From Bacteroidia bacterium (GTDB lineage: Bacteria; Bacteroidota; Bacteroidia; B-17B0; Aurantibacillaceae): DNA of 64,000 bases. The stretch lies in NCBI GenBank assembly GCA_022842625.1, contig JALHPG010000002.1:1-64000 (forward strand). The letters run 5' to 3'. How positions within the stretch are numbered: position 1 is the first letter of the stretch; every line of letters starts with the position of its first letter. Position numbers and translations under genes: made by a program. The notes below the pieces were generated by a model. That model saw only the letters and a list, made by a program, of their open reading frames with translations. It was not told where the DNA came from and did no database searches. Below, in pieces: positions 27,139-36,162 of this stretch.

Positions 27139-27423
27139 TTACTTCGTTACAAAAACAAAAACATCTTCGTTATCCTTTTTCATTAAATATTTTTCTCTCG
27201 CAAAGGTTTCTAAGCTTTTTGTGTTGGTTTGCAGTTCGCTTAAATTAATTTTATTGTTCTCAATTTCTGCGATATAATATTCTTTTTCTTTTTGCAACTT
27301 ATTCCGTTTTTTGATAAGATCCATTTGTGTAAACACATCGTTCTTGTCAAAAAACAATAGCCAAACAATAATTCCAATTATCGTTAAAAAATATTTATTC
27401 TTAATTATGCTAAATAAAAACAT
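27139..27423 (-). CDS. Septum formation initiator family protein (DivIC/FtsB-like)
   Basis: The 94-residue protein has one membrane helix near the N-terminus (YFLTIIGIIVWLLFF), then a coiled coil (MDLIKKRNKLQKEKEYYIAEI), and the family's ending AREKYLMKKDNEDVFVF. DivIC/FtsB proteins join the divisome at the septum. This short size and layout are typical of Bacteroidota members. The gene is convergent with ferritin and divergent from the L,D-transpeptidase, so it has its own promoter in the 48-base gap. Confidence 0.85.
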   Translation of the reverse strand: MFLFSIIKNKYFLTIIGIIVWLLFFDKNDVFTQMDLIKKRNKLQKEKEYYIAEIENNKINLSELQTNTKSLETFAREKYLMKKDNEDVFVFVTK

Positions 27424-27471
27424 GCTAAATTAGTATGGTAAAGTTATTGCAGAAAACAAGCTAAAAATCAA

Positions 27472-28233
27472 ATGAAAAAAAAGATTATTAATACAACCTT
27501 GTTAGTTATGCTGATTTCGTTGTTCTCATTCAGATATAGCTTTGATAACGGTTTTAAAACCTCGCAACTCTCCAATAAACGTGTTAGAGCGGCTTACGAC
27601 AATAAATGGGTTAATTTACAAAGTCAACTTGCTGCTAAAAAAATTGATAAAGATAATTTTGAACTCTATTTTAGAATATTTAAGCTCGAAAAAGAATTTG
27701 AAGTGTGGGTAAAAAATAAAGCAGACCTTAAATACACCTTATTAAAAACAATTTCTATTTGCGCATCAAGTGGAGAATTGGGGCCAAAAAGAAAACAAGG
27801 AGATTATCAGGTGCCCGAAGGGTTTTATGAAATTGCCACCTTTAATCCAAACAGCAGCTATCATTTAGCAATGAAAATAAATTATCCCAATCAAAGCGAT
27901 GTGTTAAAGAAGACTGCAACAGATGCCGGGGGAGATATTATGATACATGGAAATTGTGTAACTATAGGTTGTATTCCATTAGAAAATGAACCTATTGAAG
28001 AGGTTTACGTTTTAGCCACCGAGGCTAAAAACAGAAAGCTTATAACACAAATGGCCATTTACCCTTGCCGATTTAATGAAAAAAACGATCGCTATTTGTC
28101 TAAGAACTTCAGCGAAGAAAAAAATAAATTCTGGGAAACCTTAAAAAAACCTTACAGCTATTTTGAGAAAAATAATATCTTGCCAAAAATTAGCATTTCA
28201 AAAACTGGCGACTACGTCTTTAATGATCAATAG
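27472..28233 (+). CDS. YafK-type L,D-transpeptidase family protein
   Basis: L,D-transpeptidases of this class cross-link or trim peptidoglycan in the periplasm using a catalytic cysteine. An N-terminal signal segment is followed by a spacer and the YkuD/YafK domain: GDYQVPEGFYEI, then the active-site motif HGNCVTIGCIPL with its His and Cys. Length 253 residues fits. The DUF4296 lipoprotein gene starts three bases after the stop, so the two are co-transcribed. Confidence 0.87.
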   Translation: MKKKIINTTLLVMLISLFSFRYSFDNGFKTSQLSNKRVRAAYDNKWVNLQSQLAAKKIDKDNFELYFRIFKLEKEFEVWVKNKADLKYTLLKTISICASSGELGPKRKQGDYQVPEGFYEIATFNPNSSYHLAMKINYPNQSDVLKKTATDAGGDIMIHGNCVTIGCIPLENEPIEEVYVLATEAKNRKLITQMAIYPCRFNEKNDRYLSKNFSEEKNKFWETLKKPYSYFEKNNILPKISISKTGDYVFNDQ

Positions 28234-28236
28234 CAG

Positions 28237-28623
28237 ATGAATTTTAGTTATAATAAATTATTTGTTTTTGCGTTGGTTGCCTTGTTAATATCAGCATGTG
28301 GCTCGGGCGGGGATGACGATATAAAAATTCCTAACACAATTTTAAGCGAAGAAAAATTCACAAAGTTGTTGGTAGATTTTTCTTTAGCCGAAAGCGCCGG
28401 TAATTTAAATGTAAAAAATCTTCCGGCCGAAAAAATGGATTCTGCTTATGCCTTTGATCCACTCGAAGAAAATAACGTAACAAAGTCGCAATATGATTCG
28501 GCTGTTTCGTTCTACTCAAAACATCCTGCTATCTACAAAAAAATTTACGAAAATGTTTTAGCCACATTAAGCAAAATGCAACTTAGAAATGATTCGGCTA
28601 AAGTTGATCCAGTTTCAAAATAA
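28237..28623 (+). CDS. DUF4296 lipoprotein
   Basis: The 128-residue chain has a lipobox (LISAC), giving a lipid-anchored mature protein of about 105 residues. Features typical of DUF4296 are the segment LSEEKFTKLLVDFSLAES and the C-terminal SQYDSAVSFYSKHPAIY. The function is unknown. It shares an operon with the transpeptidase. Its 3' end overlaps the convergent secreted-protein gene by 26 bases. Confidence 0.75.
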   Translation: MNFSYNKLFVFALVALLISACGSGGDDDIKIPNTILSEEKFTKLLVDFSLAESAGNLNVKNLPAEKMDSAYAFDPLEENNVTKSQYDSAVSFYSKHPAIYKKIYENVLATLSKMQLRNDSAKVDPVSK

Positions 28624-30121
28624 GAAATTTTTCACTTTTCCCGTTATTTAAGTACAATACAAGATCTTTTTGCTCTTTGGTTTGATAATTAATAGGAACG
28701 GCATCAAAATTAGCATTACGGTAGATCAATTTTTTTTTCAAACTTCCGTCAGCAGCTATTTTATACATAACAATATTTGCTCTCCAAAGATTTGTTTCCT
28801 TTTTAAAACTGTGATACTCAAAATTATCAGGTTCATTACTAAAATTAAGAGGCGATTCTAGAACTAAAATTGCCAAGGTTTTATCATAATAAAAAGGCAT
28901 GGCTGTACCAATGTTTTTAAATCTTGTGCGGCCCTTAAATGAAAATACTTTGCGAGGAATGATCTTTTGATGAAAGATCTTTCCGTTTTGCAGATCACTC
29001 TTCCAAACAAAAAGTTCCTTATAATAATAGTCCTCTATCCGTTCTGAGATCTGATAATCGATTGTTTCATTCTGAAACTTATTCAAATATTTATAATCTT
29101 TTTCGCTGGCACTATTGTGATCACTCCCGTCGTAAAATGTTAAGCGATCAATTAATGCAGTGTCCATTGGAAGTATATTTGCATAAAATTCTTTAGTCAG
29201 ATCCACACTAAATTTTTGATTTAAAAAATAGGGGGTAAGGGTTTCGTTATTACCTTTTTTAGAAAAATGAGCAATAATAGAAATCTCTTGATCAATAGGA
29301 ATAAGTCGGATACTGCTTAAAGCCGTCAAATTATTTATTGCCAACTTAGCTTTAATAATGTTTTTATTTGCGCTTAAAAAACTTACAAGTGTTAGTGAAT
29401 CATAAAAAAATACAGGTGTGATTACTTGTGTTTGATTCAAGTATTTTCTGGCATAGGAAGAAACATGAGACTTGATCATAACATAAAACAACTCATTGTT
29501 TTTATTGGATTCAAACGCAGTAGAATAGCCGTTAAAGGGATTTTCGATCGGCAATTTTTTTGCCCAAATAATTTTTCGTTTATCGATATCAAAAAGAAGA
29601 CATGTTTTTTTAATAACTGAGTTTCCATATAATTGCGAGGCAATTAAAAGTAGATTGCCGTTTTCGGCGCGCTTAAATTCAAAGTTTACTTCAATCACAC
29701 CAGTTTCTTTTTCAATGCTTGCCAATTCCATAAATCCGGATGATCGGCCAAGCGTATCACTGATCTTGAGGTAGATGGTTTTTTTTGAATTTAAAACCCG
29801 TTCAAATAAAAAATAAGTATGATAATTGTGTTCAAAAAATAAATGATCCAGTTTTTCATAATCAAACCAATCGGCATTTAAACTATCTAATTTTAGTGGG
29901 GTAAAGGATAAGATCTCTGCGCTAGGTTTGGCGCGTCTTTCGATAGTAATATCATGCGCAGCTTTATTGTATCGAAGTAAATAAAAATAATTTGCGCGAT
30001 CGTTTATAATAGCAAGAGGCACGTTTTTTTTCCGTGCCTCAAACGCTCTACTATAAATTGGTTGTGAAAATAAACTAACACAATAACTTACAAAAAAAGT
30101 TATTATTGTTATCCGAAACAT
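28598..30121 (-). CDS. Exported protein of unknown function
   Basis: Not recognised. The 507-residue product starts with a signal peptide (MFRITIITFFVSYCVSLFSQ). The rest is rich in alternating hydrophobic strands with K/N/Y, the look of a beta-rich (perhaps propeller-like) exported protein. No catalytic motif or sorting domain stands out. Its ATG lies one base after the glmS stop, so it probably comes from the same mRNA. It overlaps the DUF4296 gene tail-to-tail by 26 bases. Confidence 0.65.
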   Translation of the reverse strand: MFRITIITFFVSYCVSLFSQPIYSRAFEARKKNVPLAIINDRANYFYLLRYNKAAHDITIERRAKPSAEILSFTPLKLDSLNADWFDYEKLDHLFFEHNYHTYFLFERVLNSKKTIYLKISDTLGRSSGFMELASIEKETGVIEVNFEFKRAENGNLLLIASQLYGNSVIKKTCLLFDIDKRKIIWAKKLPIENPFNGYSTAFESNKNNELFYVMIKSHVSSYARKYLNQTQVITPVFFYDSLTLVSFLSANKNIIKAKLAINNLTALSSIRLIPIDQEISIIAHFSKKGNNETLTPYFLNQKFSVDLTKEFYANILPMDTALIDRLTFYDGSDHNSASEKDYKYLNKFQNETIDYQISERIEDYYYKELFVWKSDLQNGKIFHQKIIPRKVFSFKGRTRFKNIGTAMPFYYDKTLAILVLESPLNFSNEPDNFEYHSFKKETNLWRANIVMYKIAADGSLKKKLIYRNANFDAVPINYQTKEQKDLVLYLNNGKSEKFLILKLDQL

Positions 30122-30122
30122 G

Positions 30123-31967
30123 TTACTCTACGGTTACGCTTTTTGCTAAGTTCCTTGGCTGATCAACATTACAACCACGCATAACAGCAATGTGATATGA
30201 TAATAATTGTAAAGGTACAACAGCGATCAAAGGCACTAAAAACTCATCTGTTTCAGGAATTTCAATTGAAAAATCGGCCATAGCTTTTACTTCAGTATCT
30301 CCTGAAGTAACAACAGCAATAATTTTTCCTTTTCTGGCTTTAACTTCCTGAATATTACTTACCACTTTTTCATAATTGGCTCCTTTAGTAGCAATTACAA
30401 AAACCGGCATCTCTTCATCTATTAATGCAATAGGACCATGTTTCATCTCTGCAGCGGGATACCCTTCTGCATGGATGTATGAAATTTCTTTTAGTTTAAG
30501 CGCTCCTTCTAATGCTACAGGAAAAGAAACTCCTCTTCCTAAATATAAAGCGTTACTGGTATCTTTTTGCAAGAAAGCAATATCGCGTATTTGCTCATTT
30601 AATTTTAATACCTCTTCGATCTTAGATGGAATAGCTTCCATTTCATAACATAACTGACGGAAACGGCTTTCTGATAAAGTACCACGCACTTTAGCCATAT
30701 GCAAGGCCATAAGCGTTAGTACGGTAACTTGCGCAGTAAATGCTTTTGTAGAAGCAACGCCAATTTCAGGCCCTGCATGTGTGTAGCTTCCGCCGTGTGT
30801 TGCGCGAGCGATGGACGAACCAACCACATTACAAACACCTAGAACGGTTGCACCTTTTGATTTTGCTAATTCAATGGCGGCTAATGTGTCGGCCGTTTCT
30901 CCACTTTGAGAAATAGCGATCACGATATCGTCTTGAAAAATAATTGGATTTCTGTATCTGAATTCTGAAGCGTATTCTACCTCAACCGGTACACGGGCAA
31001 ATTCTTCAAATAAATATTCTGCTACTAAACCTGCGTGCCAAGAAGTGCCGCAGGCAACAAAAATAATACGTTTGGCTTTTTCAAATTTCTTTTCATGATC
31101 AACAATGCCACCCATTTTAATTTCACCTTCATGTGATCTTAATCGGCCACGCATACTGTCTAACACAGAACGCGGTTGCTCATAAATCTCTTTAAGCATA
31201 AAGTGATCATAGCCGCCTTTTTCGATAGATTCAATCTCTAAAGTTAATTCCTGAACATAAGGAGTGATCACTTTATCTTTTAAATTTCTGATCTTTATCT
31301 CTTGCCCTCTTCTTAAAATAGCAACCTCTTCATCTTCTAAATAAACTACATTTTTTGTGTATTCAATAATTGGAGAAGCATCGGATGCAACAAAAAAATC
31401 ATCTGCGCCGATACCGATCACCATTGGACTGCCTTTTTTAGCTGCAACTAAAGAATCAGGATCGTTCTTGTCCATAATTACAATTGCATAAGCACCATTA
31501 ACCTGTTTTAAGGCTGCCTGTACAGCGTGCCCTAATTTCATGTTTTCGTGATTTTTTATTTCTTCGATCAAATGGATAAGAACTTCTGTATCTGTTTGTG
31601 ATAAAAAAGTATGACCACGCTTTGTTAAACCTTCTTTAATAGCAGCATAATTTTCGATGATACCATTGTGTATCATCACCAGATCTTTAGTTTGCGAATA
31701 ATGTGGATGTGAATTTACATCGTTTGGCTCACCATGTGTAGCCCAACGAGTATGGCCAATACCGATATTACCGGTAGTGTCGTCGTTTTTTACAAAGTCA
31801 AGTAATTCGCTTACTTTTCCTTTGCGTTTATAAACATTAAGTTTTCCTGCTTTGTTTATCAAGGCAACGCCGGCACTATCATAGCCACGGTATTCTAAAC
31901 GTTGTAATCCTTTAATAATAATTGGGTAAGCTTCGCGGTTACCGATATATGCTACAATTCCACACAT
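30123..31967 (-). CDS. glmS: Glutamine-fructose-6-phosphate aminotransferase
   Basis: GlmS makes glucosamine-6-phosphate from fructose-6-phosphate and glutamine, the entry to peptidoglycan and LPS amino sugars. The N-terminal nucleophile Cys2 begins MCGIVAYIGNREAYPI, followed by the glutaminase HTRWATHG. Two SIS sugar-isomerase domains follow, with ACGTSWHAG, SQSGETADT and the C-terminal end DQPRNLAKSVTVE. At 614 residues it is full length. It lies 46 bases after the rluB-like gene and one base before the unknown exported gene. I see no glmS ribozyme in the short upstream gap. Confidence 0.97.
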   Translation of the reverse strand: MCGIVAYIGNREAYPIIIKGLQRLEYRGYDSAGVALINKAGKLNVYKRKGKVSELLDFVKNDDTTGNIGIGHTRWATHGEPNDVNSHPHYSQTKDLVMIHNGIIENYAAIKEGLTKRGHTFLSQTDTEVLIHLIEEIKNHENMKLGHAVQAALKQVNGAYAIVIMDKNDPDSLVAAKKGSPMVIGIGADDFFVASDASPIIEYTKNVVYLEDEEVAILRRGQEIKIRNLKDKVITPYVQELTLEIESIEKGGYDHFMLKEIYEQPRSVLDSMRGRLRSHEGEIKMGGIVDHEKKFEKAKRIIFVACGTSWHAGLVAEYLFEEFARVPVEVEYASEFRYRNPIIFQDDIVIAISQSGETADTLAAIELAKSKGATVLGVCNVVGSSIARATHGGSYTHAGPEIGVASTKAFTAQVTVLTLMALHMAKVRGTLSESRFRQLCYEMEAIPSKIEEVLKLNEQIRDIAFLQKDTSNALYLGRGVSFPVALEGALKLKEISYIHAEGYPAAEMKHGPIALIDEEMPVFVIATKGANYEKVVSNIQEVKARKGKIIAVVTSGDTEVKAMADFSIEIPETDEFLVPLIAVVPLQLLSYHIAVMRGCNVDQPRNLAKSVTVE

Positions 31968-32013
31968 AGTTCTTTATTCAAAAAATTATTTTATCCTTTA
32001 AAAATACAAAATT

Positions 32014-33465
32014 TTAACCGATCATTTGCAAAAAGCTGATCTCTTTTGCCGTTAAAAAACGGTGTTTGCCACGCGCAAGATCTTTTTTAGTAAGTCCCGC
32101 AAATACAACCCTATCTAACTTAATAACATCATAACCTAAATGTTCGAACAAACGTCTTACAATACGATTACGACCGCTATGGATCTCTATCCCGATCTCC
32201 TTTTTTCCTTCACCAACAAAAGCCAGATCATCTGCCTTAACAATTCCGTCTTCTAATTCAACTCCTTCGGTGATAGCTTTAAAGTCTTCAGTTTTTAAGC
32301 CTTTGTTTAAGCTAACGTGATACACTTTTTTTACCCCAAACTTTGGATGCGTTAACTTGGTTGTAATTTCGCCATCATTAGTAAACAACAATAAACCTGT
32401 TGTATTTCTATCTAAACGACCAACAGGATACAAACGCTCTTTACATGCACCTTTAATTAACTCCATTACAGTTTTGCGTTCTTGAGGATCGTCAACTGTT
32501 GTAATATAATCTTTTGGCTTATTTAATAATAAATATACTTTACGTTCGCTTTTAACAGCAGCGTCTCCGTATGTAACCATATCACCTGCTTTAATTTTGT
32601 AACCTAATTGGTCAATAACAACACCATTTACTTTTACAACGCCGCTGGTAATTAAAACATCGGCATCTCTGCGCGAGGCAATACCTGCGTTGGATAAATA
32701 CTTATTTAAACGGGTTAGTCCATCTGCGCTTGCTGTTCTTTTTATCAGATCAGGTTTTTTAGAACGCTTTTTATCTCCGTCATTTTTTGAGGCATTTGAA
32801 AATGTGTTTCCTTCTTCAAAATCATCAAACTTTACGCGCTTAGTTTGTTCTGAATTTTCATCAAAACTTCTACTGCTTCTTCTCTTACTTACTTTTTCGT
32901 CTTTATCAACTCGTGGTGAATCGTTAAACTTTCTTGCAGGCTTTTTATCATCTGAACTTCCAAAAGTTCTTTTTGGTCTATCGCTGTATTTTGAATCTTT
33001 ATCTGCGAAATCTTTTTTGAACGGTTTACGATCGTCGGAATTTCCAAAACTCCTTTTTGGTTTATCACTGTATTTAGAATCTTTGTCTCCACCAAAACTT
33101 TTCTTAAATGGTTTTTTCTCATCTGAACTTCCAAAACTTCTTTTTGGTTTATCACCAAATTTGAAATCCTTATCGCCACCAAAACTTTTCTTAAATGGTT
33201 TACGTTCATCTGAACTTCCAAAACTTCTTTTTGGTTTGTCGCTATATTTTTTATCAGAAGAGTCTGTTTTTTTATAGGCAGGTCTTTCTCCGGCAGTTTC
33301 GAAACGTTTTTTAGGTTTTTCGTCTCTGTCAGAAAATGAGTTCTCGTCTTTTTTTGGTCTATCGCTGTAGGATTTACTTCCAAAAGGTTTTTTAAAGGCC
33401 TTATTAGCGTCTTTTGTTTTAAACGATTTTCCTGTACTTGATCTTGTATTATTTGTTTTGCGCAT
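32014..33465 (-). CDS. RluB/RsuA-type pseudouridine synthase with long repetitive tail
   Basis: The C-terminal half is an rRNA pseudouridine synthase of the RsuA/RluB group: an S4 RNA-binding domain at about 251-297 (TRLNKYLSNAGIASRRDAD), then the catalytic domain with PVGRLDRNTTGLLL carrying the catalytic Asp. The first ~235 residues are an unusual basic, disordered tail with at least four imperfect repeats of 28-30 residues (about 75-180) around DKPKRSFGSSDERKPFKK. Charged tails occur on other Bacteroidota members of this family and probably bind RNA or ribosomes. It follows yraN by 17 bases and precedes glmS. Confidence 0.88.
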   Translation of the reverse strand: MRKTNNTRSSTGKSFKTKDANKAFKKPFGSKSYSDRPKKDENSFSDRDEKPKKRFETAGERPAYKKTDSSDKKYSDKPKRSFGSSDERKPFKKSFGGDKDFKFGDKPKRSFGSSDEKKPFKKSFGGDKDSKYSDKPKRSFGNSDDRKPFKKDFADKDSKYSDRPKRTFGSSDDKKPARKFNDSPRVDKDEKVSKRRSSRSFDENSEQTKRVKFDDFEEGNTFSNASKNDGDKKRSKKPDLIKRTASADGLTRLNKYLSNAGIASRRDADVLITSGVVKVNGVVIDQLGYKIKAGDMVTYGDAAVKSERKVYLLLNKPKDYITTVDDPQERKTVMELIKGACKERLYPVGRLDRNTTGLLLFTNDGEITTKLTHPKFGVKKVYHVSLNKGLKTEDFKAITEGVELEDGIVKADDLAFVGEGKKEIGIEIHSGRNRIVRRLFEHLGYDVIKLDRVVFAGLTKKDLARGKHRFLTAKEISFLQMIG

Positions 33466-33482
33466 GATAAAACAAATATACG

Positions 33483-33854
33483 CTACTTTAATGATGGATA
33501 AAAGGCACCTTCCAAATGTTTTACAGAAAAAGTGTTATTAAGTTGTAAAACAGAAATAATATCAAATCTGCATTCCAAATCAATATTATTTGAAACTAAA
33601 TACTCATTTGCTGCGGCAATTAAAAACCGTTGTTTTTGCTTGGTCACAAATAGTTCCGGGTCTCCAAACTCTGCGCTACTGCGTGTTTTTACTTCAACTA
33701 TTACCAACAGATCCTTAAAACTCGCAATTAAATCCACTTCATATTTTTTATATCGCCAATTTTCTTGCAAAATAATATATCCCTTCTCCAACAAGTGTTT
33801 TTTAGCGATTTTCTCGCCTTCAACACCTAAAATATGTGAATTTTTACTTTTCAT
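33483..33854 (-). CDS. yraN: YraN family nuclease-fold protein (UPF0102)
   Basis: The 123-residue chain has the endonuclease-like fold signature: an N-terminal EKIAKKHLLEKGYIIL, then the EVDLIA and VEVKTRSS residues of a PD-(D/E)XK-type site. The cellular role is unknown; some members bind Holliday junctions. It is first in a likely yraN-rluB-glmS operon. Confidence 0.87.
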   Translation of the reverse strand: MKSKNSHILGVEGEKIAKKHLLEKGYIILQENWRYKKYEVDLIASFKDLLVIVEVKTRSSAEFGDPELFVTKQKQRFLIAAANEYLVSNNIDLECRFDIISVLQLNNTFSVKHLEGAFYPSLK

Positions 33855-33907
33855 GCTAATAATTCTCTCGAAAATACATATTTTAGTATTCTAATTTAAA
33901 TCGTAAA

Positions 33908-34546
33908 ATGAAAAAGATTTTATTTGCACTTGCACTTTATTTTGGATTATTTCAAATTTCAGCGCAAAACTTTAATGGTACAATTGAGTTTAAACAAACA
34001 ACTCTAAAAGATACCATCATGAACGTTTATTTGGTAAAAGACAAAATAATAAAATTAGATAGATACGGGAAAAAATCAACAGAGATAGAGGGTAGTTTTA
34101 TTTTTGATTTAACTGCAAATAAAATAAAATGGACAAACCCAAAACGTAAAGTTTGGGGCGAGAGCAAAAGCGAAACCCCGCCCATTGTTAAAGGCACATG
34201 CGTAGCAATAAAAGGGACCAACACAAAATCCATTCAAGGAATAAAATGTACAGAATATACTGTAAAAAACACAGAAGAGAACACTGTAATTACTTATTGG
34301 GTAGCAGAAAATAAATTTGGTTTTTTTATGCCATTAATAAAATTATGGAACAGAAAAGACAAACAAAGCGTTTACTTTAATTTTATCAAAGATCTACCGG
34401 AAGGTTGCATGCCTTTATTAAGTGAAGAAAAACAAATAACTGATGGTAAGTTTATCTCGAAATTAGAAGTTACTAAGATCGGTAAAAAAGTACCGGATGA
34501 TGCGAGCTTAATGGTTCCGCCAACTTACAGTAAATTTGACCAATAA
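33908..34546 (+). CDS. Exported DUF4412-like protein
   Basis: A signal peptide (MKKILFALALYFGLFQISAQ) precedes a 190-residue mature part with repeated beta-strands. The pattern FNGTIEFKQTTLKDTI, then IKGTNTKSIQGIKCTEYTV, resembles DUF4412-type exported proteins that combine a protection-like N-part with a YxxK central region. The family name is a judgement by eye. No neighbour suggests a function. A terminator follows at 34572. Confidence 0.6.
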   Translation: MKKILFALALYFGLFQISAQNFNGTIEFKQTTLKDTIMNVYLVKDKIIKLDRYGKKSTEIEGSFIFDLTANKIKWTNPKRKVWGESKSETPPIVKGTCVAIKGTNTKSIQGIKCTEYTVKNTEENTVITYWVAENKFGFFMPLIKLWNRKDKQSVYFNFIKDLPEGCMPLLSEEKQITDGKFISKLEVTKIGKKVPDDASLMVPPTYSKFDQ

Positions 34547-34571
34547 ATTTTTAATTGCATAATATTTAAAG

Positions 34572-34595
34572 AGGAGCTTAATGGCTCCTTTTTTA
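34572..34595 (+). terminator. Terminator after the DUF4412-like gene
   Basis: AGGAGC (34572-34577) and GCTCCT (34584-34589) form a short stem with a 6-base loop, followed by six Ts. Confidence 0.7.
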
Positions 34596-34637
34596 TTTAC
34601 ATGAACTTTTAAAACATTTAGTTTTAAATTGTGTTGT

Positions 34638-35105
34638 ATGTATACTATGTTAAACATTATACAAGCAAAACAATTCATTAAGAGTGATATTGATACAGTT
34701 TGGGAGTTTATTAGCTCACCAAAAAACCTTTCAAAAATTACACCAGACTATATGGGCTTTAATATTTTAAGCGATCTGTCTGATGGAAAAATGTACCCCG
34801 GGCAAATAATTGAATATTATGTTACGCCGGTGGCGGGCATTAAAATGCACTGGGTTACAGAAATTACGCACGTTAAGGATAAAGAATATTTTGTGGATGA
34901 GCAGCGATTTGGCCCTTATGCTATGTGGCACCATAAACATTTTATAAAAGCAGTGCCGGGAGGTGTTGAAATGATCGATATTGTGCATTACAAAGCACCC
35001 TTTGGCATTTTTGGAAAAATTGCAGTGGCACTTTTTATAAAAAAGAAACTTAAAACCATTTTTGATTACAGGTATAATAAAATGGAAGAGTTGTTTAATA
35101 AATAA
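34638..35105 (+). CDS. SRPBCC (START-like) ligand-binding protein
   Basis: The roughly 155-residue protein has the SRPBCC layout: an N-terminal strand, helix and DTVWEFISSPKNLSKITP, then central strands including MHWVTEITHV, and a C-terminal helix. Such proteins bind hydrophobic ligands or act on them. The start is chosen at the ATG at 34638 or 34647; a TTG at 34629 is also possible. It is the first of four closely spaced genes (gaps of two to three bases) ending with a flavin reductase. Confidence 0.8.
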   Translation: MYTMLNIIQAKQFIKSDIDTVWEFISSPKNLSKITPDYMGFNILSDLSDGKMYPGQIIEYYVTPVAGIKMHWVTEITHVKDKEYFVDEQRFGPYAMWHHKHFIKAVPGGVEMIDIVHYKAPFGIFGKIAVALFIKKKLKTIFDYRYNKMEELFNK

Positions 35106-35107
35106 TC

Positions 35108-35467
35108 ATGACCGAATCAACTAACTATTGTTATTACAGCGACCTGCCCTCTCCAATGGCCTATATGGAAGAAGTTGAGGACGCCCCAACTAATCAATTA
35201 AGTGTACAAGCTATTGATAGAATAATTGAAATGGCCTGGGAAGACAGAACACCTTTTGAAGCTATAAATTTTCAATTTGGTTTAAATGAAAGCGATGTAA
35301 AGGCGCTAATGAAAAAACAATTAAAATTTAGCAGTTATAAATTGTGGCGGATACGGGTTGAGGCATGTAAAACAAAGCATATTAAAAAACGCGTTGTTGG
35401 AATAGATCGTTTTAAATGCAATTTACAAAGGCATATAAGTTCAAATAAACTATCAAAAAGAAAATAA
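35108..35467 (+). CDS. TIGR03643 / DUF2805 family protein
   Basis: The core, VQAIDRIIEMAWEDRTPF then FQFGLNESDVKALMKKQLK and FSSYKLWRIRV, is characteristic of the TIGR03643 (DUF2805) family, thought to be DNA-binding-like because of the helix-turn-helix appearance. The function is unknown. It is 119 residues with an extended acidic N-end and basic C-end (KLSKRK). The family often lies near photolyase/cryptochrome, SDR and flavin reductase genes in Bacteroidota; here the SDR and reductase are present but no photolyase. Confidence 0.8.
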   Translation: MTESTNYCYYSDLPSPMAYMEEVEDAPTNQLSVQAIDRIIEMAWEDRTPFEAINFQFGLNESDVKALMKKQLKFSSYKLWRIRVEACKTKHIKKRVVGIDRFKCNLQRHISSNKLSKRK

Positions 35468-35470
35468 TAA

Positions 35471-36160
35471 ATGAGCAATACTTATCTATTTGCGGGGGCT
35501 TCAAGTAAAACAGCCTTTGCTACAAAGCAGATCTTACAAGAACAAAATCAAACCGTATTTGGTATAAGCACAAAAGAAGAAGAGGGAAACTATAATCGGT
35601 TTTATAAAATAGGTAGTTATGAATTTGGAAATTTTCCTGACATAACAGAGCCTTTAAATGGTTTAGTTTACTTTCCGGGCACAATAAACCTAAAACCCTT
35701 TCACAGGCTAACAGAAAATGATTTTGTAAACGATTATAAAATCAATGCATTAGGTGCCGCGGCATTTATACAAAAATATTTACCCAATTTAAAAAATAGT
35801 CCAAACGGATCGATCGTTTTAATAAGCAGCGTGGCTGCAAACACAGGCATGCCGTTTCATAGCTCCATTGCAATGGCAAAGGCCGCAATTGAAGGATTAA
35901 CCAAATCATTGGCCGCCGAATTAGCGCCTAGTATACGTGTTAATTGTATAGCACCCTCTTTAACCAATACAGTGTTAGGAGAAAAATTTTTAAACACGCC
36001 TGAAAAAATAGAAGCGTCACAAAAAAGAAATCCACTAAAAAAAATTGGTGAGCCTATTGATCTTGCAAATGCAATAGAGTTTTTACTATCCGAAAAATCC
36101 AATTGGATCACCGGTCAGGTGATAGCCGTTGATGGGGGAATGAATACTTTAAAATTATAA
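35471..36160 (+). CDS. SDR family protein with non-standard catalytic site
   Basis: The 229-residue chain has the SDR fold: a degenerate nucleotide loop (FAGASSKTAFAT), NxLGAA, ISSVAANTGMPF and VNCIAPSLT. The catalytic tyrosine of YxxxK is replaced: the equivalent segment is SSIAMAK, with Ile four residues before the Lys. Classic oxidoreductase activity may therefore be lost, or another residue is used. The position in a SRPBCC-DUF2805-SDR-flavin reductase cassette with gaps of three and two bases suggests a shared function. Confidence 0.82.
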   Translation: MSNTYLFAGASSKTAFATKQILQEQNQTVFGISTKEEEGNYNRFYKIGSYEFGNFPDITEPLNGLVYFPGTINLKPFHRLTENDFVNDYKINALGAAAFIQKYLPNLKNSPNGSIVLISSVAANTGMPFHSSIAMAKAAIEGLTKSLAAELAPSIRVNCIAPSLTNTVLGEKFLNTPEKIEASQKRNPLKKIGEPIDLANAIEFLLSEKSNWITGQVIAVDGGMNTLKL

Positions 36161-36162
36161 TA

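Noticed and set aside
32690-33277. 195-codon ORF opposite the rluB-like gene
   Set aside because: It mirrors the repetitive low-complexity tail of the sense gene; no motif.
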